Position numbers and translations under genes: made by a program. A DNA stretch of 64,000 nt, taken from the NCBI RefSeq assembly GCF_900625105.1, contig NZ_UYYD01000007.1:47118-111117 (forward strand), given 5' to 3'. How positions within the stretch are numbered: position 1 is the first letter of the stretch; every line of letters starts with the position of its first letter. This document shows, piece by piece, positions 27,354 through 34,641 of the stretch. Under the pieces are notes generated by a model. That model made no database searches. It was not told the origin of the DNA and saw only the letters and a program-made list of their open reading frames with translations. Source of the stretch: Agathobaculum sp. Marseille-P7918 (GTDB lineage Bacteria > Bacillota > Clostridia > Oscillospirales > Butyricicoccaceae).

Positions 27354-28689
27354 CGCACTGGCGCGGCAGTTTACCCTGCCTTCCCTGATGCGCTTTGCGC
27401 TGCCCAATATCATTATGATGGTTTTCCTGTCCATGTATACCATCGTGGACGGCATGTTTATCTCCCGCTATGTCGGCACGCTGGCGCTTTCTGCCGTCAA
27501 CATGACCTATCCGCTCAACTGTCTGGAAATGGCGCTCGGCATCATGCTCGCCTCGGGCGGCAGCGCGGTCATCGCGCGGCAGCTGGGCGAAGGAGCGCCG
27601 GAAAAAGCGCGGCACAACTTTTCTTTCCTGCTGATCGTATCGGTTGCCGTCAGTCTGGTGTTCCTGCTGGCAGGGCTGTTTGCGCTCGACCCCATTGTGC
27701 GTGCGCTCGGCGCGAGCGAAGCGCAATTCGAGCTGTGCTGCACCTATGCGCGCATCCTGCTGCTGTTTTCGCCCGCGTTTTTCCTGCAAACCGCCTTCCA
27801 GACACTGTTTATCACGGCGGGCCGGCCCGGTCTGGGCCTTGCGGCGACCGTGGGCGGCGGCCTGACCAACATTGTGCTGGACTATGTGTTCATCGCGCGG
27901 CTGCACTGGGGCATTGCGGGCGCGGCGGTCGCCACCGGGCTTGGTTACCTCGTGCCCGCCGTGGCCGGGCTGATCTTTTTCTCGTGCAACCGGCGCGGCA
28001 CGCTGTTTTTCGTCCGCCCGCGCGCGGACTGGCGCATGCTGCTGTTCGCCTGCGGCAACGGCTCGTCCGAAATGGTCACCAACATCGCAAACGCCATCAC
28101 GACCTACCTGTTCAACCTGATCTTCCTGCACTACTGGGGCGAGGACGGTGTCGCGTCGATCACGATCGTTTTGTACTTCCAGTTTGTGTTCACGGCCGTG
28201 TTTTTCGGCTTCTCGATGGGCGTCGCGCCCGTGTTCAGCTACAAATACGGCGCGCAGGACGCGCCGCAGCTGCGGCGGCTGTTCCGCTACTGCATGGGGT
28301 TTGTCCTGCTGTGCTCGGTGTGCTGCACCGCGCTTTCGCTCGCGGTCATCCGGCCAAGTCTTACGCTGTTCACCGATGCCGGCAGCCGCGTGTTTGCCAT
28401 CACGATCGCGGGCTTCCCGCTGTACGCCGCGTCCTTCCTGTTCATGGGCGTGAGCATTTTCGCGTCCTCGCTGTTCACCGCCTTTTCGGACGGCCGCGTC
28501 TCGGCGATCATCTCGTTTGCGCGCACGCTGGTGTTTCTGGTCGGCATGCTGCTGCTCCTGCCCCTGCTGCTGGGCGAGACCGGCGTGTGGCTGGCCGTGC
28601 CCGCCGCCGAGCTGCTCGGCCTTGTGGTTTCCGTGCGCTATCTGATCCGCCTGCGCGGCACCTATCACTACGGCGCGGCGAACAAATGA
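27340..28689 (+). CDS. MATE-family multidrug/metabolite exporter
   Basis: 449-residue inner-membrane antiporter with about twelve hydrophobic segments. Family elements include PNIIMMVFLSMYTIVDGMF in helix 1 and the repeated half near GNGSSEMVTNIANAITTYLF. I start at MPEHNALARQ because GAGGAGGTG lies nine bases upstream. Co-transcribed with marR. Cargo unknown; a MATE next to a molybdenum hydroxylase and purine genes might export a purine product or a toxic heterocycle. Confidence 0.9.
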   Translation: MPEHNALARQFTLPSLMRFALPNIIMMVFLSMYTIVDGMFISRYVGTLALSAVNMTYPLNCLEMALGIMLASGGSAVIARQLGEGAPEKARHNFSFLLIVSVAVSLVFLLAGLFALDPIVRALGASEAQFELCCTYARILLLFSPAFFLQTAFQTLFITAGRPGLGLAATVGGGLTNIVLDYVFIARLHWGIAGAAVATGLGYLVPAVAGLIFFSCNRRGTLFFVRPRADWRMLLFACGNGSSEMVTNIANAITTYLFNLIFLHYWGEDGVASITIVLYFQFVFTAVFFGFSMGVAPVFSYKYGAQDAPQLRRLFRYCMGFVLLCSVCCTALSLAVIRPSLTLFTDAGSRVFAITIAGFPLYAASFLFMGVSIFASSLFTAFSDGRVSAIISFARTLVFLVGMLLLLPLLLGETGVWLAVPAAELLGLVVSVRYLIRLRGTYHYGAANK

Positions 28690-28690
28690 C

Positions 28691-28726
28691 AAAAAAGCGC
28701 CTCCGCTTGATGCGGAGGCGCTTTTT
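28691..28726. terminator. Intrinsic terminator between the MATE and permease genes
   Basis: GCGCCTCCGC, five-base loop, GCGGAGGCGC flanked by A5 and T5, so it can serve both convergent genes. Confidence 0.92.
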
Positions 28727-28739
28727 GGTTTCACAGAAA

Positions 28740-30176
28740 TCAATCGTTCTCTGCCTTTTTCTCCTTGGGCAGCAGCACATTCAGGATGATCGCAACGAAC
28801 GCCGCCGGCACGATGCCCGAACCGCCGAATACCAGCTGCACCGCCTGCGGCAGGCCGGCCAGCACCGCGCTGTTCGCGCCGAGGCCGTAGCCCAGACCGA
28901 GCGCGACCGATACGATGGTCATGCTGCGCGCGGTCAGCGGCTCACGGGTGATGAGCTGGATGCCGCTCATGACGATCGACGAGAACATGATGACCGCCGC
29001 GCCGCCGAGCACGCTCTGCGGCATGATGGAAACGATCGCCGCGAGCTTGGGCAGCAGGCCGCACAGGATGAGGAAGATCGCGCCGCACGCCAGCGCGAAA
29101 CGGTTGACGACCTTGGTCATCGTAACCAGACCGACGTTCTGGCTGAACGAGGTATTGGGCAGCACGCCGAACACCGCCGCAAAGGAAGAACCCAGGCCGT
29201 CGCAGATGATGCCGCCGGACAGTTCCTTGTCGGTCGCCTCGCGGCCCATGCCGCCTTCCATGACGCCCGAGATATCGCCCACGGTCTCGACCGCGGTGAC
29301 GATGAACATAATCATAACGGGTGCGATCGCGCGCATGTCAAACACCGGCTTGACCGGCAGGATCTCCGGCACGGCAAACCAGCTTGCCTGCGCCACCTTA
29401 TCCCAGTTGAGCACCCATGCCTTGGTGTACTCCACGCCGTCGGCAGTCACGCCGGTGGGCGAGATAAACAGCGGCAGCACCGCGCACAGGATATAGCCGA
29501 AGATGATGCCCAGCAGGATGCAGGAATAGCTCAATACGCCCTTAGTGCAGTGCTTGAAGATCAGGATAACGACCAGCACCGCCAGCGCGATCAGCAGATT
29601 TTCGACCGAGCCGTAATCCTTCGCGCCCGAACCGCCGCCGAACGAAGCCACGCCCACGCTGATGAGCGACAGGCCGATCGACAGCACGACCGTGCCGGTG
29701 ACGACCGCGGGGAAAAACCGGCGCAGCGGCTTGAGGAACAAGCCCAGCACGCCTTCAAACAAACCGCCGATGATGGACGCGCCCATGATCGCGCCATAGG
29801 CGAGAATGCCGCCGCCCATGACGTTGGCAACGCTCTGGAACACGCCGATAAAGCCCGAGCTCGTGCCCATGATGATCGGTACCTTGCCGCCGATCGGGCC
29901 GATTGCGAACAGCTGCACAAGCGTCACAAGACCCGCCACCAGCATCGCGTTCTGCAGGAGCGACACCTGGATCGAAGCGAACTGCTCCGCATCGCTCATC
30001 GCGGCGCAGGCGCTCGTGATGATCAGGATGGGGGTCAGGTTGCCCACGAACATCGCCAGCACATGCTGGAGTCCGAGCGGGATCGCCTGTCCCAACGGCA
30101 GCTTGCCGAGGAAATTATACGGCCCGAAAAAGTTTTTTTCGGCTGCCGCACCGTTTTGCTGTTTTTCTTTTTCCAT
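28740..30176 (-). CDS. Xanthine/uracil permease (NCS2 family)
   Basis: 478-residue proton-coupled nucleobase importer with about 12-14 membrane helices. The N-terminal block LPLGQAIPLGLQHVLAMFVG is the NCS2 signature; further motifs include the central ELSGGIICDGLGSSFAAVFG and NTSFSQNVGLVTMTKVVNRF, where the QNxG sequence is the family motif. Convergent with the MATE gene and followed on the same strand by the xanthine dehydrogenase operon. GGGAGG precedes the ATG. Xanthine or urate is the likeliest substrate given xpt and xdh nearby. Confidence 0.9.
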   Translation of the reverse strand: MEKEKQQNGAAAEKNFFGPYNFLGKLPLGQAIPLGLQHVLAMFVGNLTPILIITSACAAMSDAEQFASIQVSLLQNAMLVAGLVTLVQLFAIGPIGGKVPIIMGTSSGFIGVFQSVANVMGGGILAYGAIMGASIIGGLFEGVLGLFLKPLRRFFPAVVTGTVVLSIGLSLISVGVASFGGGSGAKDYGSVENLLIALAVLVVILIFKHCTKGVLSYSCILLGIIFGYILCAVLPLFISPTGVTADGVEYTKAWVLNWDKVAQASWFAVPEILPVKPVFDMRAIAPVMIMFIVTAVETVGDISGVMEGGMGREATDKELSGGIICDGLGSSFAAVFGVLPNTSFSQNVGLVTMTKVVNRFALACGAIFLILCGLLPKLAAIVSIMPQSVLGGAAVIMFSSIVMSGIQLITREPLTARSMTIVSVALGLGYGLGANSAVLAGLPQAVQLVFGGSGIVPAAFVAIILNVLLPKEKKAEND

Positions 30177-30369
30177 TTTATCCTCCCTGTTTCCCGTTTT
30201 CTGTGAAATGAAGTGCTTCCATTATAACAAAAAAACGCCCGTTCTCCCACACGGTTTTCGCGTTTTTTTGCATCCGCGCCGCATTTTCTACAAATGGGCC
30301 AACCGGCCGCGCCGCAGACCGCCCTCTCTTGTCTTGTTTGACGCAAACCGGTGGTGCGCACGCGCCCCG

Positions 30370-30403
30370 CAAAAAGGCAAAACCGGCTGTATCAGCCGGT
30401 TTT
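30370..30403 (-). terminator. Intrinsic terminator after xpt
   Basis: Minus strand AAAACCGGCTG, three-base loop, CAGCCGGTTTT, then GCCTTTTT. The stretch 30177-30369 holds the permease leader with a -10 TATAAT at 30221-30226 and an AT-rich inverted repeat, but no purine riboswitch. Confidence 0.85.
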
Positions 30404-30418
30404 CTGCGTGTTTTTCGG

Positions 30419-30997
30419 TCAGTCCCGGAAGCGCACGGTCTGGGTTGCCGCATCCATCCCGTCCACGATCGCCAGCGACTCGACCCGCAGGCCCTTTTCG
30501 CGCAGCATCTTGCCGCCGCACTGGAAGCCCTTTTCGATCACGATGCCGATGCCCGCGACCTTGGCATGCGCCGCCTCGATGATCTGGCACAGACCCATCG
30601 CCGCGCAGCCGTTGGCGAGGAAATCGTCGATGATGAGCACATTCTCGTCCGGTTTCAAAAAGCGGCTGGCTACAATGACCTCGTATTTGCGCTTGTGGGT
30701 AAACGATTCGATCGGCGCGGACAGCATCGTGCCGTCCAGATTGATCGACTGCGACTTTTTGGCAAACACCACCGGCACATTGAAATACTGCGCCGCGATT
30801 GCCGCAATGCCGATGCCCGAAGCCTCAATGGTCAGGATCTTATCGATCTTGACGTCGGCAAAACGCCGCTTGAACTCCTTGCCGATCTCGTTGAACAGCT
30901 CGATATCCATCTGATGGTTGAGGAAATTGTCCACCTTGAGCACATTTCCCTCTTTGATCACGCCGTCTTTTCTGATTCGTTCTTTCAAAAGTTCCAT
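30419..30997 (-). CDS. xpt: Xanthine phosphoribosyltransferase
   Basis: 192-residue cytoplasmic salvage enzyme that makes XMP from xanthine and PRPP. The PRPP motif is [16 protein letters not shown]; the N-terminal [20 protein letters not shown] and [14 protein letters not shown] regions are typical of Xpt rather than adenine PRTases. Start chosen at MELLKER after AAGGAAG. It is the last gene before the island's right end. Xpt and the permease form a salvage route opposite to oxidation by the hydroxylase. Confidence 0.93.
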   Translation of the reverse strand: MELLKERIRKDGVIKEGNVLKVDNFLNHQMDIELFNEIGKEFKRRFADVKIDKILTIEASGIGIAAIAAQYFNVPVVFAKKSQSINLDGTMLSAPIESFTHKRKYEVIVASRFLKPDENVLIIDDFLANGCAAMGLCQIIEAAHAKVAGIGIVIEKGFQCGGKMLREKGLRVESLAIVDGMDAATQTVRFRD

Positions 30998-31044
30998 GCT
31001 ATCGTTCTTCCTTGTCCGTTTCATCCTCGTTGTTTCTTATAAAA

Positions 31045-31073
31045 AGCATACCATTTTTCGCCCGCACTGTATA
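31045..31073 (-). promoter_or_regulatory. Candidate xpt promoter
   Basis: Minus strand -35 TATACA (31068-31073), 17-base spacer, -10 TATGCT (31045-31050). The leader is only about 45 bases, so there is no room for a purine riboswitch. The promoter is inside the island, 57 bases from attR. Confidence 0.5.
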
Positions 31074-31117
31074 GCTTTTTTTCACGGTTTTTTAACAGAT
31101 TGCTGATTTTTATCGAT

Positions 31118-31167
31118 CGGTATCCTTTTGCAACGCTGCGCGACCGCAAGGACCGCATGAGCATGTT
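31118..31167 (+). other. attR junction of the asnB island
   Basis: Island arm GTATCC (31120-31125), four bases, GCAACGCT (31130-31137), then the shared GA at 31142-31143, then asnB sequence. GCAACGCTGC recurs exactly at both junctions, 26,753 bases apart. Confidence 0.8.
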
Positions 31168-31576
31168 CTCGGGTCTTGAGGTGCGTGTGCCCTTCTGCGA
31201 CCACCGCATCGTGGAATACGCCTATAACATGCCGTGGGATTTCAAGGCGCTGAACGGCCGCGAAAAAGGCATTGTGCGGCGCGCATTTGCGCACGAACTG
31301 CCCGAAGAGATTGTAGTGCGCAAGAAAAGCCCGTACCCCAAGACCTTCCATCCAGCCTATACCCGCCTGTGCGCGGACTATGTCCGCCGCATCTTCCAGG
31401 ACAGCGACTCGCTCGCCGCGCAGCTGTTCAACCGCAGCGCGGTCGAAGCGCTGATGGAGCAGCCGGAAAGCCTGACCGAGCCGTGGTACGGCCAACTCAT
31501 GCGCACCCCGCAGATCTTCGCCTATATCATCCAGATCGACCGCTGGCTGCGGCAATACAAGGTGCGGCTGGTCTGA
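31130..31576 (+). pseudogene. asnB: Asparagine synthetase, 3' part
   Basis: From the GA crossover (31142) to the TGA at 31576 this encodes the last 144 residues of AsnB: DRKDRMSMFSGLEVRVPFCD, then HRIVEYAYNMPWDFKALNG and the C-terminal helices ending QYKVRLV. The frame is open back to an ATG at 31100, but residues before the junction are island sequence and no ribosome site is evident. Together with codons 1-465 at 2994-4388 it gives a 609-residue protein, the expected AsnB length. Without the PP-loop it cannot be active alone. Confidence 0.92.
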
Positions 31577-31607
31577 CCGGCCGCAAAACCGCCGAAACAA
31601 GAAAACG

Positions 31608-31622
31608 ACCGCAAAGCGGTCA
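31608..31622. terminator. Intrinsic terminator after asnB
   Basis: GACCGC, three-base loop, GCGGTC, with ATTTTCT on the plus side. Lies between the convergent asnB 3' part and the UPF0303 gene. Confidence 0.7.
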
Positions 31623-31638
31623 TTTTCTCGCATCTCTG

Positions 31639-32106
31639 TCAGCCCAGGAATTCGGCCAGCGTGTCCACCACCAGCCGGTGGTCCTCCCGGTGGTCGGGCA
31701 GGCCGGATACGCAGATCGAACCGATCACGCCCGTGCCGCGCAGCCGGATGGGGAATCCCCCGCCGCCTGCCGCGTATTCGTTTGCCGGCAGCTTGCGGCT
31801 CTCGAGCGTCTCGCCGTTCTGCTCCAGCCATGCCAGAAAATGCAGGGACGACATCTCCATCAGTTCGACCGAATTGCGCTTGCGCGCGAGCCACAGCTCG
31901 CTGTCCGGCAGCGCGCCGTCCGGAAAGTACCGGAACACAACCAGGCCGTTGACCGTGATCTCGATCGCCACCGGAACCGGCTGCTTTTTCGCATTTTCAT
32001 GGATCTTGAGCCCCAGCGCCAGCGCATCCGCGCGGGAAAACTGCTCAAATTGCAGCCGTTCTTCCTCTTCTTCGCACATGGCGAGCAATGTTTTTTCGTC
32101 CTGCAT
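31639..32106 (-). CDS. UPF0303 family protein (HbpS/GlcG-like fold)
   Basis: 155 residues. Features include RADALALGLKIHENAKKQPV near the N-terminus and AAGGGGFPIRLRGTGVIGSI toward the C-terminus, the glycine-rich block of this family, then VSGLPDHREDHRLVVDTLAE. Family members are called heme-degrading-domain or GlcG-like proteins, but no activity is firmly established. Start placed at MQDEKTLL with AAAGG upstream. It would be the gene after asnB in the uninterrupted chromosome, convergent to it. Confidence 0.82.
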   Translation of the reverse strand: MQDEKTLLAMCEEEEERLQFEQFSRADALALGLKIHENAKKQPVPVAIEITVNGLVVFRYFPDGALPDSELWLARKRNSVELMEMSSLHFLAWLEQNGETLESRKLPANEYAAGGGGFPIRLRGTGVIGSICVSGLPDHREDHRLVVDTLAEFLG

Positions 32107-32181
32107 ACCTTTTCCCTGTCTTTCCCATGTCTTATGGATAGTATACATCATCCCATCCCACCCCGCAAGGAGGTTTTGCCC

Positions 32182-32613
32182 ATGCCCAATCCCGCTGAAG
32201 ATTCCGCCGTGCTGCGCGTAATCGTCACAACCGCGCTCGGCGCGCTGCCGCTGGCAGACGCCTCGGTCACGGTATCCACCGCGGCGGACGAGACCGGCGC
32301 ACGCGATCTGCTCTATTCCGTGCGCACGGATACGGGCGGCATGACGCCGCCCATGACGCTGCCCACCCCGCCGCGTGCAAACTCCATGACGCCCGACAGC
32401 GGCCTGCCTTACGCGGTCTACACCGTGGAGGTCGCGCGCGAAGGCTACACCCCGGTGACCGCGCTGCATGTGACCATGTTTTCCGGCGTGCCCGCCGTGC
32501 TGCCCGTGGCACTCACGCCGCTGCCGGAAAACCAGTCCTCCGGCCAGACCGACCTGACCGCCACGGGTGATCCGCAGGTGCTGTACCACGACCAAACCAA
32601 TGCAGAGGAGTGA
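32182..32613 (+). CDS. Carboxypeptidase-regulatory-like domain protein
   Basis: 143 residues with no signal peptide. The sequence LPLADASVTVSTAADETGAR and later YAVYTVEVAREGYTPVTALH fits a transthyretin-like carboxypeptidase regulatory fold, usually a carbohydrate-binding or structural module. AAGGAGG precedes the ATG by eight bases. It begins a three-gene cluster with two peptidoglycan-binding-repeat proteins. Such trios occur in Firmicutes with unclear, possibly spore-cortex roles. Confidence 0.72.
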   Translation: MPNPAEDSAVLRVIVTTALGALPLADASVTVSTAADETGARDLLYSVRTDTGGMTPPMTLPTPPRANSMTPDSGLPYAVYTVEVAREGYTPVTALHVTMFSGVPAVLPVALTPLPENQSSGQTDLTATGDPQVLYHDQTNAEE

Positions 32614-32619
32614 TCCAAT

Positions 32620-34047
32620 TTGCCCCAATCCCCGGTGACCATCCCGGAAACCATCACGGTGCACCTGGGCGCACCCTCGGCCGCTGCCCAGAACATCACC
32701 GTGCCCTTTGCCGACTACATCAAAAACGTTGCCTCGTCCGAAATCTACCCGACCTGGCCCGAGGAAGCCATCCGCGCCAACATTTACGCGCAGATCTCCT
32801 ATGCGCTCAACCGCGTGTTCACCGAATGGTACCGCGCGCAGGGCTATGATTTTGACATCACCAACTCCACGCGCTACGACCAATCTTTTGTGCCCGGGCG
32901 CGACATTTTCGAGAATATCTCCACCATCGTGGACGATATGTTCAACAGCTACCTGACCCGCGGCGACGCCATCGAGCCGCTGTTTGCCCAATACTGCAAT
33001 GGCACAACGGTCACCTGTCCCGGCGGCCTGAGCCAATGGGGCACGGTGCCGCTGGCCGAGCAGGGCCTGACTGCGGAGGAAATTGTGCGATATTACTATG
33101 GAGACGACATCAACATTGTGCGGAATGCACCAATCGCGCCCAACCTCGGCGGATCGTGGCCGGGCGTGACCTTCCGGCTGGGCGACGTGTCCGAAGAGGT
33201 GCGCACCATCCAGAACCGCCTCAACCGCATTTCGACCAACTACCCGAACATCCCCAAGATCTACCCCGTGGACGGCATCTACGACGCGGACACCGAGCGC
33301 GCCGTGCGCGCCTTCCAGAAGCAGTTCAACCTCGGCGTGGACGGCATCGTCGGCCGCGCGACGTGGTACCGCATCGCGTTCATCTACAACAACGTCAAGC
33401 GCCTCTCCGAACTGGACAGCGAAGGCCTGCTGCTCGACGAAATCTCGCGCCAGTTCCCCGAAACGCTGCGGGAGGGCGCGAGCGGACCGGGCGTGCAGCT
33501 GCTCCAGTATTTCCTCGCCATCGTCGGCGAGTATTACGACCAGCTGCCGCGCTGGCAGGCCAGCCAGATCGACGGCATTTTCGGCCCGCAGACGCGCGAA
33601 GCCGTCGAAGCCTATCAGCGCATGATGGGCCTGACCGTGGACGGCATCGTCGGCCGCAACACCTGGAACGCGCTGGTGTCCACCTACCAGTCCGTGCTGG
33701 CCGCGCAGCCCGATCAGGGCTTTTTGGAGGAGGTCGCCGGCCTGCCGGACATCTTCCTTGTCGAAGGCATGCGCGGAGAGGCCGTGCGTCAGGCGCAGGA
33801 GATCATCAACATCATCGCGCGCGGCTATCCCGAGGTGCCCGCCGTCTCCGTGGACGGTATTTTCGGCCCCGCGACCCGAAACGCGATCTCGGTCATCCAG
33901 TCGATCTCCGGCCTGCCCGCCACCGGCGCGATCGGCCCGCTGACATGGGAGGAAATGGCTCTGCTCGCGCGCGACGTGCTGACCGCCTCGCAGACCAGTG
34001 AAGGACAATATCCGGGCTATCCGGTCGGAGAGGAGGGAAACGCCTGA
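32620..34047 (+). CDS. Peptidoglycan-binding protein with SpoIID-like N-terminal domain
   Basis: 475 residues, TTG start at 32620 after GAGGAG. Residues 1 to about 165 (EEAIRANIYAQISYALNRVF, CPGGLSQWGTVPLAEQGLTA) resemble the SpoIID/LytB amidase-enhancer fold. Three peptidoglycan-binding-1 repeats follow, each with a VDGIxGxxT-type core (VDGIYDADTERAVRAFQKQF, IDGIFGPQTREAVEAYQRMM, VDGIFGPATRNAISVIQSIS). No signal peptide seen, so it may act inside the forespore or mother cell, or be exported by another route. Overlaps the next gene at TGATG. Confidence 0.8.
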   Translation: MPQSPVTIPETITVHLGAPSAAAQNITVPFADYIKNVASSEIYPTWPEEAIRANIYAQISYALNRVFTEWYRAQGYDFDITNSTRYDQSFVPGRDIFENISTIVDDMFNSYLTRGDAIEPLFAQYCNGTTVTCPGGLSQWGTVPLAEQGLTAEEIVRYYYGDDINIVRNAPIAPNLGGSWPGVTFRLGDVSEEVRTIQNRLNRISTNYPNIPKIYPVDGIYDADTERAVRAFQKQFNLGVDGIVGRATWYRIAFIYNNVKRLSELDSEGLLLDEISRQFPETLREGASGPGVQLLQYFLAIVGEYYDQLPRWQASQIDGIFGPQTREAVEAYQRMMGLTVDGIVGRNTWNALVSTYQSVLAAQPDQGFLEEVAGLPDIFLVEGMRGEAVRQAQEIINIIARGYPEVPAVSVDGIFGPATRNAISVIQSISGLPATGAIGPLTWEEMALLARDVLTASQTSEGQYPGYPVGEEGNA

Positions 34048-34589
34048 TGTATACCGACAGCCAGCGCCGCACCCATATCTATGATTTGCAGCGGTTTTTG
34101 CGCCGCATCCAGCAGGAGCAGGGCGCGGCCCAGCCGCTCGCGCCCGACGGCATCTTCGGTCCGGAAACGGCCGCGGCCGTGCGGGAATTCCAGCGGCGGG
34201 GCCGCCTGCCCGTGACCGGCACGGCGGATTTCGACACTTGGACGGCGATCTACGCAGCCTATCTCGCGCTGACCACGCTGGATGCGCTGCCCGCCGCGGT
34301 CAACTTTTTCCCGGCGGGCGCGGCCAGCCAGCTTGCGCGCGGCGACAAAGGCCCCGCGGTCTTTGTGCTCCAGCTCATGCTGGGCACCGCCACGCCGCAC
34401 TTTGGCAACGCACTGCCCGTTCCGCTGACCGGCGAATACGACGCGGATACCGAGGCTGGCGTGCGCCAAGCGCAGGGCGTGTTCCAGCTGCCGCAGACCG
34501 GCGTGACCGACCGCGCCACCTGGGCGGCGCTTACCCTGTTCCACAACAGCTTTTTCGGCCGCACCCCGCTCGCGTGGCAGATGGGCTGA
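34047..34589 (+). CDS. Peptidoglycan-binding-repeat protein
   Basis: 180 residues with two peptidoglycan-binding-1 modules, the first with PDGIFGPETAAAVREFQRRG and the second with LTGEYDADTEAGVRQAQGVF. No catalytic domain. Translationally coupled to the preceding gene by a one-base stop/start overlap, so the products probably act together in binding cell-wall or cortex peptidoglycan. Confidence 0.78.
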   Translation: MYTDSQRRTHIYDLQRFLRRIQQEQGAAQPLAPDGIFGPETAAAVREFQRRGRLPVTGTADFDTWTAIYAAYLALTTLDALPAAVNFFPAGAASQLARGDKGPAVFVLQLMLGTATPHFGNALPVPLTGEYDADTEAGVRQAQGVFQLPQTGVTDRATWAALTLFHNSFFGRTPLAWQMG

Positions 34590-34601
34590 CCCCAGACAGA
34601 C

Positions 34602-34631
34602 AAAAAGGACGCCCCAAAGGGCGTCCTTTTT
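34602..34631. terminator. Bidirectional intrinsic terminator
   Basis: AAAAAGGACGCCC, four-base loop, GGGCGTCCTTTTT, between the convergent peptidoglycan-binding and foldase genes. Confidence 0.92.
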
Positions 34632-34641
34632 CTGTTTTGTT

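Larger units (their letters stand above)
4391..31143 (+). mobile_element. 26,753-bp serine-recombinase island inserted in asnB
   Basis: Two parts of one asnB gene flank this segment in the same orientation, and joining them at GA restores an in-frame 609-codon gene with the family motif LLDRKDRMSM. The circular junction would carry GTATCC, four bases, GCAACGCT on one side of GA and the inverted arms AGCGTTGC, four bases, GGATAC on the other: 16 of 18 positions symmetric (arm positions 5-22). This is the form of an attP of a large serine recombinase, and one is encoded at 20908-22470. Cargo is sugar uptake and catabolism plus purine metabolism. No transfer, replication or phage genes were recognised. 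The recombinase lies mid-element rather than at an end, which is unusual. An assembly chimera cannot be excluded from sequence alone but would not explain the att symmetry. Confidence 0.8.

Noticed and set aside
30177..31129. Purine riboswitch before xpt or the xanthine permease
   Set aside because: The predicted xpt leader is about 45 bases and neither leader shows the conserved purine aptamer junction.
4377..31139. The 10-bp direct repeat GCAACGCTGC read as a transposon target-site duplication
   Set aside because: It is explained by the att sites: homology extends to GA past one mismatch, the arms are dyad-symmetric about GA, and removing one copy at GA restores the family-typical LLDRKDR sequence.
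31639..34008. A 789-aa minus-strand reading frame
   Set aside because: Only its last 155 residues form a recognisable protein; the rest is the complement of the peptidoglycan-binding gene.
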